Below, one piece after another: positions 43,424 through 47,271 of a stretch of 47,271 bases of DNA; position 1 is the stretch's first letter; the number at the start of each line of letters is the position of its first letter. The stretch comes from Bacteroidota bacterium. GTDB lineage: Bacteria > Bacteroidota > Bacteroidia > Chitinophagales > Chitinophagaceae. The notes under the pieces were generated by a model. That model was not told where the DNA came from. It saw nothing but the letters and a program-made list of their open reading frames with translations, and did no database searches. The position numbers and the translations under genes were made by a program. The stretch spans positions 95,811 to 143,081 of the forward strand of contig VBAT01000023.1 of the NCBI GenBank assembly GCA_005884665.1, given 5' to 3'.

Positions 43424-45751
43424 TTACTTCACTTCTATTTCATCTACAAACAACCACGCATTGTTACCTGCGCCCGACATACCCGAAGGGATGAGTCCGA
43501 AATTTTTGACAACCACTTTCACATAACGGGAAGTCACCGGTGTAAGGTTTATACTGACAACACCATTCAGCCCGTTGGTTGGCTCAAATTTTTCGCTTTT
43601 GCCAACAGAATTAAATGATGTTCCGTCCTGCGACGTAAATACCTCAACATATTTAGGAGGATAAACCCAGCTTCCACCGGAGTTAAGCGTATGAATTACA
43701 GCGCTGTTAATTGTTTGCGTTGAACCTAGATCAATGACCGCTTCGCAATCGGGTCCCTCAAACCCTAAACATTCGGATGATCGTTCCAAACCTTTTTCGT
43801 TCTGCACACCATTGACTAATGTGAAAGCTCCATCACCAGGATACTTAGACGATGGGGGAGTAGATAAAGTAATTTTTTTGCCGGTAGCTTTGCTGAAGTG
43901 AAATGATTGGGACAATACGCTGACGATTTTGTTCCCGACATGCAAGGTTGCTGTTTTTTCGCCGCTTTCTGTAACAAGGACTGGCTGGCTATAAGGAAAC
44001 AGCGCCGAACTGTATTTTGAAGGAATCCAACGGATCTCTGCCGTTGGATGATTTGTTTCTATTTTCCACAGTACGCCAGTATAGTTATCGGTGGGCATTA
44101 CAACAGCATTCAAATCAAAGTATGCTTTACTATAATGAACTTTCCATAAATCATATCTTTTAAACTGCGTGGGTAGCCGCTTTTCAAAATCCTTGTAATT
44201 CCTTTTTTCCTTTGGTGTCCACAACACCTCGCTCAATGCACTCATGCGGGGAAAAAGCATATACTGTGCTATAGTTTCATTCCCGATATATTCGGTCCAA
44301 AGATTACCTTGCGCACCCAGCACATATTTGCTTTGTTCTGCTGTCAATTCCCGCGGTACCGGTTCATAGTTATAAACTTTTTCAAGCGGCAAATATCCAC
44401 CTATAGTTATGGAATCTTCATTGCGTGTTTGTGAATAATTCAAATAAACCCATTGATCAGGGGTCATGATGACATTGTGTTGTTGACGAGCCGCTTCTGT
44501 GCCGCCCTGCTCACCGCGCCAACTCATAACAACAGCATTTTGTGCCAGACCGCCTTCAAGTATCTCATCCCAGCCAATCAATGTTTTTCCTTTGCTGTTT
44601 ATATATTTTTCCATGCGCTGGATGAAATAACTCTGCAGCTCATGCTCGTTCTTTAGGTTATTCTCTTTCATTCTTTGCTGGCAGAGAGGACAACGCTTCC
44701 AGTTTTCTTTTGGACATTCATCACCGCCAACATGAATGTATTTGGAGGGAAAAAGTGGCGCTATCTCGTCAATCACATCCTGCAGGAACTTAAAAGTATT
44801 TTCTTTGCCAGCACAAAACACATCGTTAAAAACCCCCCACGTTTGTTGTACCTGTTTCCCGGTAGAATCGCCGTGCGATGCACATTGGGGTGGATGCTTG
44901 GTTGACTCATTTGGAAAGCAGCTCAATTGGGGATAAGAGGCTATTGCAGCCGATGAATGACCCGGCATTTCAATCTCGGGTATCACTTCAATAAATCTCG
45001 CCGCGGCATACTTCACTACTTCCTTAATTTCTGCCTGTGTATAATACCCACCATACCGTTTGCCATCATTGCCTTTGCCAGGGAATCGCCCAATGATCGT
45101 TCCGTTTCTCCATGCACCGACTTTGGTAAGGTTCGGGTATTTTTTTATTTGGATCCGCCAGCCCTGGTCTTCAGTCAGATGCCAGTGAAATGTATTGAAC
45201 TTGTGCAAAGCAAGATAATCGATATACTTTTTGACAAATGATACCGGGAAGAAATGACGACCGACATCCAGGTGCATACCTCTATATGCAAAACGTGGCA
45301 GATCATTTATCTGGACGCAGGGAATATAATATGTCGGATGAAATGTTTTCAACTGTTCCGTGGGCAACAATTGAATCAGCGTTTGCATACCATAGAAAGT
45401 TCCAGAAGCAGTTTGGCCCCGGATAATAATGCTCTTGGGTGAAACGGTCATTTCATACGCACCTTCCTTGCCAGGTACTAAAGTCTGTACAGTCACTAAT
45501 TGAATAAAATTCGATTGTGCTGTTTTGGCCTTTTTTAATTTGAATCCAAGTTTGTCATAGATATAATCATTCAAAAAGCTGGCAGAATTATCATCAACAG
45601 CATTTTTGACAACAATAACAGTACCCCGGTTGAAAGTAAAAGAACCAGTGCCAGGTATCATCGCCGCGGGCTGGGGTATGATGGCAAACTGTTGGGCTGA
45701 AAGAATGAATGAGCAGCAGAGAAATGCAAGCAGGCTAATCGTTGATTTCAT
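43424..45751 (-). CDS. Secreted GH20 beta-N-acetylhexosaminidase
   Basis: 775-residue exported glycosidase that removes terminal GlcNAc or GalNAc from chitin fragments or glycans. Signal peptide at about 1-20 (TISLLAFLCCSFILSAQ). The N-terminal GH20b domain spans about 22-150 and the GH20 barrel about 153-500. The catalytic pair Asp344-Glu345 sits in HVGGDECPKENW, and the substrate-binding WHLTEDQGWR is at 190-199. A beta-sandwich region follows, and the last about 130 residues look like an F5/8 type C (CBM32-like) carbohydrate-binding domain. It starts 7 bp after the CocE-type hydrolase gene, so the two are co-transcribed. Location is periplasm or cell surface; no lipoprotein cysteine follows the signal. 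Confidence 0.95.
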   Translation of the reverse strand: MKSTISLLAFLCCSFILSAQQFAIIPQPAAMIPGTGSFTFNRGTVIVVKNAVDDNSASFLNDYIYDKLGFKLKKAKTAQSNFIQLVTVQTLVPGKEGAYEMTVSPKSIIIRGQTASGTFYGMQTLIQLLPTEQLKTFHPTYYIPCVQINDLPRFAYRGMHLDVGRHFFPVSFVKKYIDYLALHKFNTFHWHLTEDQGWRIQIKKYPNLTKVGAWRNGTIIGRFPGKGNDGKRYGGYYTQAEIKEVVKYAAARFIEVIPEIEMPGHSSAAIASYPQLSCFPNESTKHPPQCASHGDSTGKQVQQTWGVFNDVFCAGKENTFKFLQDVIDEIAPLFPSKYIHVGGDECPKENWKRCPLCQQRMKENNLKNEHELQSYFIQRMEKYINSKGKTLIGWDEILEGGLAQNAVVMSWRGEQGGTEAARQQHNVIMTPDQWVYLNYSQTRNEDSITIGGYLPLEKVYNYEPVPRELTAEQSKYVLGAQGNLWTEYIGNETIAQYMLFPRMSALSEVLWTPKEKRNYKDFEKRLPTQFKRYDLWKVHYSKAYFDLNAVVMPTDNYTGVLWKIETNHPTAEIRWIPSKYSSALFPYSQPVLVTESGEKTATLHVGNKIVSVLSQSFHFSKATGKKITLSTPPSSKYPGDGAFTLVNGVQNEKGLERSSECLGFEGPDCEAVIDLGSTQTINSAVIHTLNSGGSWVYPPKYVEVFTSQDGTSFNSVGKSEKFEPTNGLNGVVSINLTPVTSRYVKVVVKNFGLIPSGMSGAGNNAWLFVDEIEVK

Positions 45752-45758
45752 AGATTTT

Positions 45759-47271
45759 TTATTTCAGTATTGGCAGAACAATATTACTGCTATTTACTGC
45801 ATCGTGATAGATTCTTATTGTAGCTTTCTGAAAAGCATTTTCATCACATTCATAAATATTCACAAACTGCTGCGGGTTGCGGTCAGCCAGCGGAAACCAG
45901 CTACTCTGCACCTGGATCATCAGGCGATGGCCTTTTTTAAATGTATGAGCAACATCCGGCAGGTCAAACTTCACCGTTTCAATTTTATTTGGTTTAAATG
46001 GTTCCGGTTTTTCAAAACTGTTCCTGAACTTTCCCCGCATGATTTCTCCACGTACCAACATTTGATAACCGCCCATCGGGTAAGTCCCGCCGGTTGATCG
46101 GCGGGGTTGATCGATATCGTCCGGGTATTTGAAATCGTCCGGAAATACATCAATGATCTTAACAACAAAATCTGCGTCGGTTGTACTAAGGCTTACTTTC
46201 AAATCAGCCGTAACTACCCCGGCCAGTGTCAAATCTTCAGTCAACACACCGGTTTCAAAGCTCAGCACATCCGGTCTTCTCGAAGCAAAGCGCTGATCAT
46301 CGGTCATGTACTCTCTTGTGCGGCTAAAATGAACATCTTCCGTATAAGGTACCGGATGAGCCGGATCGCTAATATATTCAGATGCGCTTTTTGCCAGGGA
46401 AGGCTTGTTCCAGGACAAGCTATTATTTGAATTGAAATAAATAGCTGTTGCCTGACTGTTTGAAGGCGGCCATTGACTCAATTTTCTCCATTCGTTGGAT
46501 CCGGTGAAGAAAATCGTTGCTTCTGCAAGCATTGGATCGCCCTTGCCCTTTAAATAATAATTGAAAAATGGCAGTTCAATATTGTTTTGGTACCAGAAAG
46601 ATGTATTGGAACCGAAGCGTGCATTTCCCAAAACACTTCCATCACGGCTGGCCCATTGTCCATGATACCAGGGACCCATGACCAGTTTATTATTGGAGGA
46701 AGGGTTTTGCTTTTCGATAGCCTTATACAGGTTCCAGGCGCCAAAACAATCCTCGGCATCAAATAAACCACCGACAACAAGTGTTGCCGGCTTGATATCA
46801 TACATGGCGTTCCTTGCATTCCTGGCTTTCCACCAATCATCGTAGTTTGGATGCGCATAGAGATCCTTCCAGAACTTGACACTATCTCCGATCATTTCAC
46901 CGAGATGTTTTAAACTACCTGCCTGCAGGAAAAATTCATAGTTGTCTTTTATTTTAAAATCATAGCCAGTTGGTCCGACCGTAGTGGGTGCAGGTCTTGG
47001 TTTACCAAAACCCGAGTAAAAAGCAAATCCATCTAATGGAAAAAATGCACCGTTGTGATGGAAATCATCGCCCTGGAACCAATCAGTCACCGGTGCCTGT
47101 GGGCTTACCGCTTTTAATGCCGGGTGATTACTGGCAGCCGCCATGGTTGCATAGAACCCGGGATAGGAAATGCCGAATATACCCACGTTGCCGTTGTTGG
47201 CAGGCAGGTTCTTTATAAGCCAGTCAATGGCATCGTAGGTATCGCTGGATTCATCCACATCGGCTTTTGTT
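45759..47271 (-). CDS. CocE/NonD-type alpha/beta hydrolase (X-Pro dipeptidyl-peptidase S15 family), N-terminus outside window
   Basis: About 504 C-terminal residues are visible; the frame is open through the right edge (TKADVDESSD...), so the true start and any signal peptide are missing. The nucleophile Ser lies in GIFGISYPGF, the acid is probably Asp in GGLFDAEDC, and the His is in GPWYHGQW. The C-terminal half is the jelly-roll domain of the family (DADFVVKIIDVFPD, later HRLMIQVQSSWFP). Members are annotated as cocaine esterase-like, glutaryl-7-ACA acylase or X-Pro dipeptidyl-peptidase. The true substrate is an acyl or peptide bond not determinable here. It lies 7 bp upstream of the hexosaminidase gene. 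Confidence 0.9.
   Translation of the reverse strand, partial: TKADVDESSDTYDAIDWLIKNLPANNGNVGIFGISYPGFYATMAAASNHPALKAVSPQAPVTDWFQGDDFHHNGAFFPLDGFAFYSGFGKPRPAPTTVGPTGYDFKIKDNYEFFLQAGSLKHLGEMIGDSVKFWKDLYAHPNYDDWWKARNARNAMYDIKPATLVVGGLFDAEDCFGAWNLYKAIEKQNPSSNNKLVMGPWYHGQWASRDGSVLGNARFGSNTSFWYQNNIELPFFNYYLKGKGDPMLAEATIFFTGSNEWRKLSQWPPSNSQATAIYFNSNNSLSWNKPSLAKSASEYISDPAHPVPYTEDVHFSRTREYMTDDQRFASRRPDVLSFETGVLTEDLTLAGVVTADLKVSLSTTDADFVVKIIDVFPDDFKYPDDIDQPRRSTGGTYPMGGYQMLVRGEIMRGKFRNSFEKPEPFKPNKIETVKFDLPDVAHTFKKGHRLMIQVQSSWFPLADRNPQQFVNIYECDENAFQKATIRIYHDAVNSSNIVLPILK

Overview
The window looks like a chromosomal segment of a Bacteroidota bacterium, most likely Chitinophagaceae. The reasons are the double-FtsX permease family ending in NPVKSLRTE, the NagB/PIG-L fusion, promoter-like sequences of the TAnnTTTG type, moderate GC content and repeat-rich spacers. 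No tRNA, rRNA, CRISPR array, transposase or phage gene was seen.

Positions 1-32564 (minus strand) hold one very large export locus. In transcription order it has a HlyD-type periplasmic adaptor, a small possible secreted-peptide gene, one LolD/MacB-type ATPase, and then twelve consecutive full-size FtsX/MacB-like permeases of about 790-817 residues. The last permease runs off the left edge, so the array may be longer. All eleven complete copies are intact. Both cytoplasmic coupling motifs, E-[IV]-G-[IV]-R-[KR]-x-x-G, are kept in all twelve, while the periplasmic domains differ widely. This suggests one shared motor serving many alternative permeases. Copies are called P1 (left edge) to P12 (next to the ATPase).

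The spacers of 61-211 bp between permeases are mosaics. They hold arrays of degenerate heptamers kept strictly in 7-bp phase (classes GTGAATG, CTCTAAA and CATAATT, usually in that order), copies of a dispersed repeat with core CATTGCGAGCGAAGCGAAGC, and perfect palindromes.

Positions 33061-35752 (plus strand) hold a divergent two-component system: an NtrC-type sigma-54 activator overlapping a histidine kinase that has two membrane helices and almost no external loop. The 496-bp divergent region carries direct repeats 22 bp apart (possible activator sites), a likely housekeeping promoter, and two inverted-repeat units built from phased 8-bp words.

Positions 35976-39200 (plus) hold a three-gene operon for trans-4-hydroxy-L-proline breakdown: a DapA-family deaminase, 4-hydroxyproline 2-epimerase and a D-hydroxyproline dehydrogenase-like flavoenzyme. 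An AI-2E family transporter gene broken by a frameshift follows (39279-40339), with a terminator hairpin. On the minus strand come a Bax inhibitor-1/YccA protein, a NagB/PIG-L fusion, a secreted GH20 hexosaminidase and a CocE/NonD hydrolase cut by the right edge. The last three suit use of amino-sugar glycans or peptides.
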